A DNA stretch of 64,000 nucleotides from Rhizobium nepotum 39/7 (GTDB lineage Bacteria; Pseudomonadota; Alphaproteobacteria; Rhizobiales; Rhizobiaceae): the NCBI RefSeq assembly GCF_000949865.1, contig NZ_JWJH01000008.1, positions 122,036 through 186,035 of the forward strand. The letters run 5' to 3'. Of this stretch, positions 35,756 through 43,466 are shown in pieces (positions within the stretch are counted from its first letter, which is position 1; each line of letters begins with the position of its first letter). A program made the translations under genes and the position numbers. The notes under the pieces were generated by a model, which ran no database searches, was not told where the DNA came from, and saw nothing but the letters and a program-made list of their open reading frames with translations.

Positions 35756-36178
35756 TTAAAGCTCGATTTCGAACAGCGGATCACCGAAACCAACCAGAGC
35801 ATCCTGCGCCGCTAGCTGATTGACGAGAGAACCGTTACGACCAGCGACGAGGGGAACGAGAATGTGGTCGATGCGGATAAATCCAATCACGTCATCTGCG
35901 GCAACCAAACGCGGAAAACTTTGCGTTTCGGTAGGTAGAGAAGGATGCGAAAAACAGAAATGACCCGCAATCGGCGCTTTCACCACCACTTTCGAAACAT
36001 CGACCTTTGATGAGCAAACGGTGTCAGCGAAGGAAGTGGCAGATCTTGCCGGGGCAGAAACGATAATGCGTACCTGCCCCTCAGGCGTCGTAATTTCCAC
36101 GCCGTCCACGCCTGCATCCGTCAGCATGTCGGTCAAGGCAATCAGTGAGACGGGGTCGCTAAAGTCGGGCCTACTCAT
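35756..36178 (-). CDS. Biotin-carrier-like protein without the biotinyl lysine
   Basis: 140 residues. The N-terminus is AccB-like (MSRPDFSDPVSLIALTDMLTDAGVDGVEI) and the C-terminal half keeps the lipoyl/biotinyl hammerhead pattern (VVVKAPIAGHFCFSHP, QDALVGFGDPLFEIEL). Where carriers have E-A-M-K, this protein reads FIRIDHILVPLVAGRNG and there is no Met-Lys-Met. It therefore cannot be biotinylated in the usual way and may be structural. Start 36178 overlaps the accC stop by 4 bp. The operon also encodes an intact carrier. Confidence 0.75.
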   Translation of the reverse strand: MSRPDFSDPVSLIALTDMLTDAGVDGVEITTPEGQVRIIVSAPARSATSFADTVCSSKVDVSKVVVKAPIAGHFCFSHPSLPTETQSFPRLVAADDVIGFIRIDHILVPLVAGRNGSLVNQLAAQDALVGFGDPLFEIEL

Positions 36179-37563
36179 GCCGCCTTCCGTTCTTTTAGCC
36201 ATTGTTCAAGATAGTGAATGTCTTTTTCACCCTGCGAGAAAGCTTCGTCCTCAAACAGAGCGCGCAGGAGGGGAAGATTGGTCGAAATACCCTCCACCTG
36301 TGTACCCGCAAGCGCTTGGCGCATCCTTACCATGGCTTCAGTGCGGGTCGGCGCATGCACGATCAATTTGGCGATCAGGGAATCATAATAAGATGACACC
36401 CGGTAGCCGAGATGGATGTGGGTATCGACGCGAATCCCCTCGCCTTCCGGCAGCACAAGATCGGTCACGACGCCCGCTGACGGCAAAAAATTATCAGGAT
36501 CCTCGGCATTGATACGGCATTCGAAGGAATGCCCATCGCAGACAACATCGGCCTGATGCAGATCCAGAGGCTTACCCTGCGCCGCCTTGATCTGGGCCTG
36601 AACGACGTCAATCCCGCTCGTCATCTCCGTAACGGGATGCTCAACCTGCAAGCGCGTATTCATCTCGATGAAATAGAACTTGTCGTCTTCAAACAGGAAT
36701 TCGAAAGTCCCCACCCCGCGATAGCGGATCTGCCGGCAAGCCTCGACGCAAGCCATTCCGACCGGCTGGATCACCTCGACCGAAATTCCAGGCGCTGGCG
36801 CTTCTTCGACCACTTTTTGATGGCGGCGCTGCATCGAACAGTCGCGGTGACCAAGCCAGACGGCATTGCCGTGGGTGTCGCACAGTACCTGTATCTCGAT
36901 GTGACGGGGATGCTGGAGAAACTTTTCCATGTAAAGCGCAGCAGAGCCAAAAGCTTGCCTCGCCTCCTCCCTCGTCAAGGCAATCGCTTCGTGAAGCAAG
37001 GCAGGTTCCTGTACCACCCGCATGCCACGTCCGCCGCCGCCACCCGCAGCTTTGATGATGACTGGATAGCCGATCTCATTCGCGATACGCTCCACAGTCC
37101 CGGCATCCTCGGGAAGCGCTGTATCCGGTCCCGGGACGCATGGCACACCGGCCGCAATCATTGCCCGTTTGGCAGCGATTTTGTCGCCCATCGCGGAGAT
37201 TGATCTTGCGTCCGGGCCGATGAATACAAGACCGGCGTCTTCGACAGCCTGCGAAAAAGCGGCGTTTTCAGAGAGAAATCCATAACCGGGATGGATCGCA
37301 CCCGCACCCGTCAAACGGGCAGCGATTAAAATGGCGTTCTGATTGAGGTAGCTCTTGGCGGCATTCGCCGGGCCAACACAAAGGAAGCTATCGGCCGTTT
37401 GGCCATATGGAGCCTGCCTGTCCGCCTCCGAGCAGATCGCCACGGTCTTTAAGCCCAACTCGCGGCAAGCGCGCTGAATGCGTGCAGCAATTTCACCCCG
37501 GTTGGCAATCAGAACCGTATCGAAGCCAGATGTATCCGACGCAGCCTTGAGACTTTCTGCCAT
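36175..37563 (-). CDS. accC: AccC-like biotin carboxylase
   Basis: 462 residues, ATP-grasp enzyme that carboxylates carrier-bound biotin. Motifs: VLIANRGEIAARIQRACRELG, HPGYGFLSENAAFS, glycine-rich IIKAAGGGGGRGMRVV, RHIEIQVL, HRDCSMQRRHQKVVEEAPAP and FIEMNTRLQVEHPVTE. ATG 37563 shares one base with the accB stop (TGATG). This copy is in a catabolic operon and is more likely dedicated to the Pxp-type subunits than to fatty-acid synthesis. Confidence 0.9.
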   Translation of the reverse strand: MAESLKAASDTSGFDTVLIANRGEIAARIQRACRELGLKTVAICSEADRQAPYGQTADSFLCVGPANAAKSYLNQNAILIAARLTGAGAIHPGYGFLSENAAFSQAVEDAGLVFIGPDARSISAMGDKIAAKRAMIAAGVPCVPGPDTALPEDAGTVERIANEIGYPVIIKAAGGGGGRGMRVVQEPALLHEAIALTREEARQAFGSAALYMEKFLQHPRHIEIQVLCDTHGNAVWLGHRDCSMQRRHQKVVEEAPAPGISVEVIQPVGMACVEACRQIRYRGVGTFEFLFEDDKFYFIEMNTRLQVEHPVTEMTSGIDVVQAQIKAAQGKPLDLHQADVVCDGHSFECRINAEDPDNFLPSAGVVTDLVLPEGEGIRVDTHIHLGYRVSSYYDSLIAKLIVHAPTRTEAMVRMRQALAGTQVEGISTNLPLLRALFEDEAFSQGEKDIHYLEQWLKERKAA

Positions 37564-37997
37564 CACACGATCTCCGCCAGCAGATCGTTCACCTCAACCT
37601 CTCCGCCATCAACCTCCGTAAGATAGGTGATGCGGCCTGCACGCGGAGCAACGATTTTGTTGAACACTTTCATGGCTTCAATGATGAAGAGGGCCTGCCC
37701 CTCCTCGACCACATCTCCAGCCTCAACAAATGAAGGTTGTCCCGGCGCGGAAGCACGGTGCAGAACGCCAAAAATCGGGGCATGAACGGAGGTTGCCGAT
37801 GTGCTGGTAGGAAGGGTAGAAGTAGGCTCATCAATCAGAGCTTCGCCCCCGGCTTTGACCGAGACATTGCTGGCAGCATCTGTTTTAGGTGCGGTTTTGA
37901 ATATCCGCACAGTCACGTTTTTCTCCGTCACCGTGAGTTCGGTGACGTTCGTTCGTCCGACAAAATCAATCAGCGTCTTTATCTTCGACAGGTTCAT
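37563..37997 (-). CDS. accB: AccB-like biotin carboxyl carrier protein
   Basis: 144 residues. N-terminus MNLSKIKTLIDFVGRTNVTEL as in BCCPs, a Ser/Thr/Pro-rich linker (about 55-70), and a biotinyl domain with the acceptor Lys110 in FIIEAMKVFNKIVAPRAG. First gene of the minus-strand operon accB-accC-carrier-like-pxpB-pxpC-pxpA-aminotransferase. Start 37997 is chosen by family length; an ATG at 38012 adds five residues. Confidence 0.88.
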   Translation of the reverse strand: MNLSKIKTLIDFVGRTNVTELTVTEKNVTVRIFKTAPKTDAASNVSVKAGGEALIDEPTSTLPTSTSATSVHAPIFGVLHRASAPGQPSFVEAGDVVEEGQALFIIEAMKVFNKIVAPRAGRITYLTEVDGGEVEVNDLLAEIV

Positions 37998-38172
37998 AAA
38001 CGTACTCGGCATTGTCCAAAGCCATCCGGTAATCCCGCAAGATCGGGATCACTTTCGGCTGACGTAGACCTAGCACGATAGGCTGTTTGATGGGGTCAGA
38101 AGAACTTTTGATGGAGGTGTTCAATTAATCCGTGCCGTAAGCTGTTGAGTTAGCAACGACTGCCCGCTGTTA

Positions 38173-38607
38173 GGCTCAGGACATATTAAATCCCTTGCGG
38201 GGTTTGCTCGGTTTTGATTCACTTGGATCGAACGGAGGGACCCCAATGAGTGAATTGATGTTGCCATCGGAAATGCAGATGCGTCGGATCGAACGGTATT
38301 TCCCGCTGTCGTACGGCGTTCCGCGCGTTGATAACAGGCTTGTTTTGAGCGGCATCATCTTTGTTCAGCGTAATGAGTTGCGATAGCGCGACGCGCCGAA
38401 GGCGTAAGGGCCGCACAAGACGATCTACAACCGCTTCATCCGCTGGAGCCGGCTCGGTATATTCAATCGCATTCTGGCCGAACTAACCGCAAAGCGGGGC
38501 AAGCCCGAGTAATCGATGATCGATGCCGCTGCGCTCATACCTTCTTCTCAAGCATATGCATCGCTGCGGCCGTCATCTTCTGGCTTTGATTTAACGAGTC
38601 CTGACCC
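38173..38607 (+). mobile_element. IS5-family (IS427-like) insertion sequence remnant
   Basis: Terminal inverted repeats GGCTCAGGACATATTAAATC (38173-38192) and GGGTCAGGACTCGTTAAATC (reverse of 38588-38607) are each flanked by TA. Inside, transposase codons from 38246 (MSELMLPSEMQMRRIERYFP, GVPRVDNRLVLSGIIFV) run into TAG and TAA where Trp and Tyr codons are expected, continue GPHKTIYNRFIRWSRLG, and stop matching near 38530. The C-terminus (TFFSSICIAAAVIFWL, stop at 38587-38589) follows directly, so the middle is deleted. Not able to transpose by itself. Confidence 0.85.
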
Positions 38608-38674
38608 TAGAGCCCCATCGGGGATATAACGCCAGCAAGTCATTTGCGGTATCCAACGGCTTTAAACGCCAATT

Positions 38675-38738
38675 GAACGCCAAAAGGGCTCCGAGTTTCC
38701 GCGGAGCCCTTTGATATTTTTGTATTTGGTTGCGGGGG
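38675..38738 (-). repeat. Direct repeat B: terminator plus tRNA-Met-like 3' tail
   Basis: Same orientation and same elements as the copy at 26016-26083: GAACGCCAAAAGGGCTCCGA, a hairpin whose right arm here is intact (CGGAGCCCTTT), TTTTTGTATTTGG, then TGCGGGGG. On the minus strand the order is tRNA-Met 3' end, then terminator. The tRNA body is absent. It lies 67 bp beyond the IS remnant, and the two copies bracket the Pxp/Acc/RraA genes. From 38739 to 39004 I see only a small hairpin, GCCGC-N6-GCGGC at 38934-38949. Confidence 0.6.
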
Positions 38739-39004
38739 CCAATTCTTGCGATTGGTCGAGAGAACCATACCAAAGCTAGCAGCTTAGTCGCTCAACGTAA
38801 GTCGAGCTCGAATCCCTCTCGTCCCGCCGATTCTACGCCATGGCGCGACATTGCTACGCAAACACCGTAGATGGCCTCAGGGCGACATGCGCGGACATCA
38901 AACATGTCGAGTTTAGCGCCCTTTCACTTAGGAGCCGCCTTTTTGCGGCAAACATGCAAACAGAGTAGGCACATACTCTCTTAGATGCAAACTTGGCGAT
39001 TCAT

Positions 39005-39913
39005 TTACTTGTAGAACGGGTTTGACCACGCGATCTTCCCATTCGCGTCGATCACCACAACGCGCCACCAGTCACCATCAAACTTTGCCAGAGAAAATCG
39101 CGCAGAGGTCAAATCGGTTCCGGATAATTTTTCGTTGCGCGAAGCGCGGCCGACAATCGATACCTGAAACGCTGGCGAGCATTTAACGGAAACCTGGCCA
39201 TCTTCGATGCGGATATCTTCGATTGAGGGCCCCTGGGTCGAATAATAATGACCCTTCTTCAAGGCCTGAAGTAAAGCTTCCGGCTCGTTAGCCTCGGCTT
39301 TGACCATAACCCAGCCGCCGAAGGCATCACGGTTCTGATCTTCTCCAGCCACCCAGTGAGCGTCATCACATGCCAATGCATTGATGTGCCGGCCAGTGTT
39401 AAGGATATCGTCGAGATAATAGGATCCTCCGCCGCGACCATTCAAAACCTGGCTAGTGTGATTGTAGACCTCAACGGCATGAGCGCCCGGAACTGACGCG
39501 GCATCGCCCGCTGTGAGCGCATACCATTCGGGATGCGGGATGGCAACGAAAGCGCCCGCGTCGATGCATCGTTGCGCAAGCTGAGGACCGGTTTCATCAG
39601 CGCCGTTCGGAGGAAAATCCGCCGGTAGACCAACCGCCAGTATGTGCCATTTCTCGCCATGTTCGGTTGATGGCGCATGACATTCTGCACCCAAAAGGGT
39701 TGTGAATGTGTTCGTTCTATAGGGGCGCGTATCCGCGATCGGATAATTATAGTGCGGCATGAAATGGTCGGAGAGGCAAAGAAAGTCATAGCCCCTCTCA
39801 CGATATCGTTTGCACACTTCCTCGGCATCCAGCTTCCCGTCGGAGAGGCTAGAATGTGTATGCAGGTTTCCTTTGTAAAACTGACCTGCCGTGGCAAAAG
39901 CTTCAGCTTGCAT
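39005..39913 (-). CDS. PHP-domain metallohydrolase (CehA/McbA-like)
   Basis: 302 residues. Metal-binding motifs of the PHP superfamily: GNLHTHSSLSDGKLDAEEV, FLCLSDHFMPH, LLGAECHAPSTEHGEKWHILAVG, IPHPEWYALTAGD, VEVYNHTSQ and ALACDDAHW. The C-terminal ~80 residues form a beta domain (QVSVKCSPAFQVSIVGRAS). Such enzymes hydrolyse phosphate or carbamate esters with a multinuclear metal site. The gene start lies 11 bp inside the dual-ATPase gene, so it is coupled to the importer, and its substrate probably comes through that importer. Confidence 0.8.
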   Translation of the reverse strand: MQAEAFATAGQFYKGNLHTHSSLSDGKLDAEEVCKRYRERGYDFLCLSDHFMPHYNYPIADTRPYRTNTFTTLLGAECHAPSTEHGEKWHILAVGLPADFPPNGADETGPQLAQRCIDAGAFVAIPHPEWYALTAGDAASVPGAHAVEVYNHTSQVLNGRGGGSYYLDDILNTGRHINALACDDAHWVAGEDQNRDAFGGWVMVKAEANEPEALLQALKKGHYYSTQGPSIEDIRIEDGQVSVKCSPAFQVSIVGRASRNEKLSGTDLTSARFSLAKFDGDWWRVVVIDANGKIAWSNPFYK

Positions 39914-41573
39914 GCTTCATTGTCCTGTTTGCGAGTTGTTGAGATGCTGAATCGAAAGCCGCCAGCAATTTTCTTGTGTAATCGGACGTCGGCGCTCGAA
40001 GGATATCGGCCGTTCCACCGTAATCGCGGATGCGCCCTTTTTCTAAAACAAGGATCTGATCCGACATTTCCGCAACGACCGGCAGGTCGTGCGAGATGAA
40101 CAGGTAGGTGGTCTGGTGCTCTCGCTGCAGCCGTTTCATCACCTTCAGGACGGATGCCTGTACCGTAACATCGAGAGCAGACGTGATTTCATCGCAAAGA
40201 ATGAGGTCCGGCTTCCCAGCGAATGCACGGGCAATAGCGACACGTTGCTGTTGCCCCCCTGAAAGCTGCCGTGGCGAGCGTTGCAAAAAAGCCGGGCCCA
40301 GGTCGAGTTCCAGGAGGAGTTCTACGGCACGGTCGCGAGCGGCCGCCCGCGTCATGCCGAAGAAAATCTGGAGCGGCCTCGTGATCAATTGCTCGACCGT
40401 GTGCTGTGGGTTGAGAGATGAGGCCGGATCCTGAAAGATCATTTGTACACGGCGGCGAAGGTCATGATTGCGGGATGTCGTGAGCCCAGAGACAATCTTG
40501 CCGTCAAAAACGATTTCCCCGCCGTTTCCATCGACCAGCCCCGAAATGATCGACGCCAATGTGGATTTTCCACTACCGGATTCGCCGACCACGCCCAAGG
40601 TTGTCCCTTTTGGAATGCTCAAAGAGATGTCTGAGAGAATAGGAGAAGCTGGAGCTTTGCGTGGAACCAGCTTTTGCAGCAAGCGCCACGACGTCGGCCG
40701 TTCGTAAGTGAACGAGAGGTCCTTGATCGCGAGTATATCGGGTGCATTCTGATCGATTGCTGCGTTCGACCTGCTCACATCCAGTCTGGGAATGGCCGCA
40801 ATTAGCGATCTGGCATAGTCGGTAGACGGATTTGCGAAGACTTGCTGCGTTGGCCCGTCCTCCAGTACTTTTCCATCTTTCATGACGAGAACGCGTTCGC
40901 ACATGCGAGCGATGACATTCAGATCATGGCTGACGTAGACCAGGGTGGTATTTGTGCGTTTTTGCAGGCGTCCCACCAAGTCGAGAACCTGCGCTTCCAC
41001 GGTTTTATCGAGTGCAGTCGTGGGCTCATCAAGGATGATCAATTCGGGTTCTGCGACCAAGGCGGCGGCAATAACGACACGCTGGCGTTGGCCGCCCGAC
41101 AACTGATGCGGATAGCGATCGAATATCGTGGCCGGATCCGGCAACTCCATTTCAGCCAGTAACTCCAGCGCACGGGTTTTCGGCTGCTGGCCGGAAGCCG
41201 CAGTGTGGAGGTTGATAAGCTCAATCAGATGTTGGCCGATGGTGCGATGCGGCGTCAGGGAGGAAAGGGGATTCTGCGGCACCATCGCAGCGCGACCGCC
41301 GCGATACCTGCGCAACTCTGCGGCATCAAGTTCGAGAATGTCTTTGCCCGCGACAATGATCGAGCCGGCGGCAATTCTGGCACCGGGACGGCTATATGCG
41401 AGAAATGCTCGAGCCAGCGACGATTTCCCGCAACCGCTCTCGCCGACAATACCGATCGTCTGGCCTTTCGGAATCTTGAAACTGATATCCTCAAGTGCTG
41501 CGGTCTCGGTCTTACGCCCGGTTTTATAGACCAGTTTTAGATTGCGCACTTCGATATGAGCGTTGTCCAGCAT
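39903..41573 (-). CDS. Oligopeptide-type ABC ATPase, fused DppD-DppF
   Basis: 556 residues with two ATPase modules in one chain, as in GsiA/YejF. Module 1: GESGCGKSS, LSGGQRQRVVIAAAL, LIILDEPTTALD. Module 2 (from about residue 290): [38 protein letters not shown] and LILCDEITSALD. The first Walker A ends in Ser-Ser rather than Ser-Thr, a tolerated change. ATG 41573 lies one base after the permease stop. Confidence 0.9.
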   Translation of the reverse strand: MLDNAHIEVRNLKLVYKTGRKTETAALEDISFKIPKGQTIGIVGESGCGKSSLARAFLAYSRPGARIAAGSIIVAGKDILELDAAELRRYRGGRAAMVPQNPLSSLTPHRTIGQHLIELINLHTAASGQQPKTRALELLAEMELPDPATIFDRYPHQLSGGQRQRVVIAAALVAEPELIILDEPTTALDKTVEAQVLDLVGRLQKRTNTTLVYVSHDLNVIARMCERVLVMKDGKVLEDGPTQQVFANPSTDYARSLIAAIPRLDVSRSNAAIDQNAPDILAIKDLSFTYERPTSWRLLQKLVPRKAPASPILSDISLSIPKGTTLGVVGESGSGKSTLASIISGLVDGNGGEIVFDGKIVSGLTTSRNHDLRRRVQMIFQDPASSLNPQHTVEQLITRPLQIFFGMTRAAARDRAVELLLELDLGPAFLQRSPRQLSGGQQQRVAIARAFAGKPDLILCDEITSALDVTVQASVLKVMKRLQREHQTTYLFISHDLPVVAEMSDQILVLEKGRIRDYGGTADILRAPTSDYTRKLLAAFDSASQQLANRTMKHAS

Positions 41574-41574
41574 A

Positions 41575-42450
41575 TCAAAGCTCCGTTGAGGTGATGCCAA
41601 AGGCTCGTGCAAGACCGTCGACCAGGAAGTTTACGCCAATTATGAGGCTCGATAACATTACGGCTGGCAACAGGAGAAACCACGGGTCGGTGAAGACCAC
41701 ACCCATCGCTTCCTGCACCATCAAACCCCAGTCGGGGGTCGGCTGACTGATGCCGAGACCCAGAAACGAGAGAGCACTGATCCGCAGCACGGCAGAAGAT
41801 AGACGAACCGCAAGCTCCACCCCGAGAAGTCCCACCAGATTGGGAAGTATTTCCCTTGCCATAATTGCCAGACGCGTTTCGCCGCGCAACTCGGCTGCCC
41901 GGATAAAATCGAGTGTGGAGAGACTTATGGTCTTGGCGCGGATCACTCGGACAACACCCCAGGCATAAACAACGGCAACAATCGGGATCAGTGCACCCAC
42001 ATCCTTGCCGAGGGCGAGAGTCAAAATGGCGATAAGAATGATGTCCGGGATTGCCATCAAGGCATCGACAACCCGCATAACCGCTTCATCGAACCGGCCG
42101 CCGATGTAGCCGGCGAGGATACCAAGTGTTGATCCGACGACGAGCGCGATCGCGACGCCGCAGAATGAGACGAGCAGAGCGACACGGCCTCCCTCGATAA
42201 TCCTGCTGAAATAGTCTCGTCCGATCTGATCCGTTCCCATCAGAAAATCCCATGACGGCCGCAGCAAAGGCGCTCCGACAAGCGCGCTGGCGTCATGGGG
42301 CGCAATGATTGGGCTGAATACGGCCAGACACAGATGAACCACAACGAGGACGGCCCCGATTAGCGTAGCCGGTTCTGAAAGCGCGCGCCTTAGTGGCGAC
42401 GAACGCAATCCTGGTTTGGCTTCGACGGTGACGATTGGAAAATCAGCCAT
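41575..42450 (-). CDS. Oligopeptide-type ABC permease, DppC class
   Basis: 291 residues. N-terminal helix, APHDASALVGAPLLRPSWDFLMGTDQIGRDYFSRIIEGGRVAL (the DppC/OppC signature region), and the EAA-type loop RAAELRGETRLAIMAREILPNLVG. Start 42450 lies 8 bp inside the upstream permease gene. Confidence 0.88.
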   Translation of the reverse strand: MADFPIVTVEAKPGLRSSPLRRALSEPATLIGAVLVVVHLCLAVFSPIIAPHDASALVGAPLLRPSWDFLMGTDQIGRDYFSRIIEGGRVALLVSFCGVAIALVVGSTLGILAGYIGGRFDEAVMRVVDALMAIPDIILIAILTLALGKDVGALIPIVAVVYAWGVVRVIRAKTISLSTLDFIRAAELRGETRLAIMAREILPNLVGLLGVELAVRLSSAVLRISALSFLGLGISQPTPDWGLMVQEAMGVVFTDPWFLLLPAVMLSSLIIGVNFLVDGLARAFGITSTEL

Positions 42451-43420
42451 GGCGGGCACTCATACGAACGCGAGGATCAAGAGCAAGGATCGCCAGATCG
42501 GCGATCAAATTGGATACGACAACAGCCAGAGCAGCCAGGAAGGCAATAGCCTGAATGGTCGGGATCTCGCGTTGCGAGATCGCGCGTAAAAGTTCGCCGC
42601 CGGCACCGGGATATTTGAAGACGGCCTCGACAACGACCGAACCGGCCAGAAGGCCTGCAATGAAGCTGGCCGTGCCATTCAGCATTGGAATGAGAGCCGA
42701 TGGCAGCGCGTGCTTGATGGCAATCCGCCAGGACGGTATTCCTGCCAACCGGGCGCGCTCGACATAGTCGCTATTCAAGGCTTCGACCATTCCGGCACGA
42801 AGCAATCGGAACTGGTAAGCTGCGCCGTGTACACACAAAGCGACGACCGGCAAAATCGCCGCTGCAAGGATAGTCAGCGCGGGAGCATCGGTCGGCGCGA
42901 ATATGACTGCGGGAACGATGCCGAGCCAGACCGCAAAAACGATGACGAAGATATTGCTGACGACAAAATCGGGCATCGAATAGGTAAAAAGCGTTGCACC
43001 GGTGATCGACGTGTCCAGCCATTTGCCTGATCTCAAACTGGCCAACACTCCAAGTGTTATGACGATCACAAGCATCACCAGAAGCGCAATTCCGGCCATG
43101 ATCGCCGAATTGAGCATGGGATGGTATATGTGGTCTATGACGGGCTCACGCTTGACCATCGTCTTTCCAAAATCAAACGTAACCAGCTGATGCCAGACCT
43201 CGAAGAAGCGGACGGGGATCGAACGGTCCAACCCCAGTTCCGCTCGCATTTGCGCGAGCTGATCTTCTGTATAGAAGGCCATCTCATCGGCCGGAATCGT
43301 TGCCGTTAATGCGTCACCCGGGAGCACTTCGGTGCCAAGGAACACAATGAGTGACGTCAATGTCAGGATAAATAAGGACAGGAAAATCCTTCTGCCGATC
43401 ATCGTGACGATATTTGACAT
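42443..43420 (-). CDS. Oligopeptide-type ABC permease, DppB class
   Basis: 325 residues. MIGRRIFLSLFILTLTSLIVF first helix, LGLDRSIPVRFFEVWHQLVTFDFGKTMV, and the EAA loop YVERARLAGIPSWRIAIKHALPSALIPMLNG. ATG 43420 has GGGAG six to seven bases upstream. It follows the binding-protein gene by 46 bases. Confidence 0.88.
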   Translation of the reverse strand: MSNIVTMIGRRIFLSLFILTLTSLIVFLGTEVLPGDALTATIPADEMAFYTEDQLAQMRAELGLDRSIPVRFFEVWHQLVTFDFGKTMVKREPVIDHIYHPMLNSAIMAGIALLVMLVIVITLGVLASLRSGKWLDTSITGATLFTYSMPDFVVSNIFVIVFAVWLGIVPAVIFAPTDAPALTILAAAILPVVALCVHGAAYQFRLLRAGMVEALNSDYVERARLAGIPSWRIAIKHALPSALIPMLNGTASFIAGLLAGSVVVEAVFKYPGAGGELLRAISQREIPTIQAIAFLAALAVVVSNLIADLAILALDPRVRMSARHG

Positions 43421-43466
43421 AATGCGCTCCCGGCGGGGGTTCAGGGATCGGCCCGTAGCGATCCGG

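Noticed and set aside
38806..38830. Sequence CGAATCCCTCTCGTCCCGCC resembling the 3' end of a tRNA
   Set aside because: No acceptor, D or anticodon arm could be fitted upstream, so it is not a tRNA gene. It could be another attachment relic but there is no repeat partner in the window.
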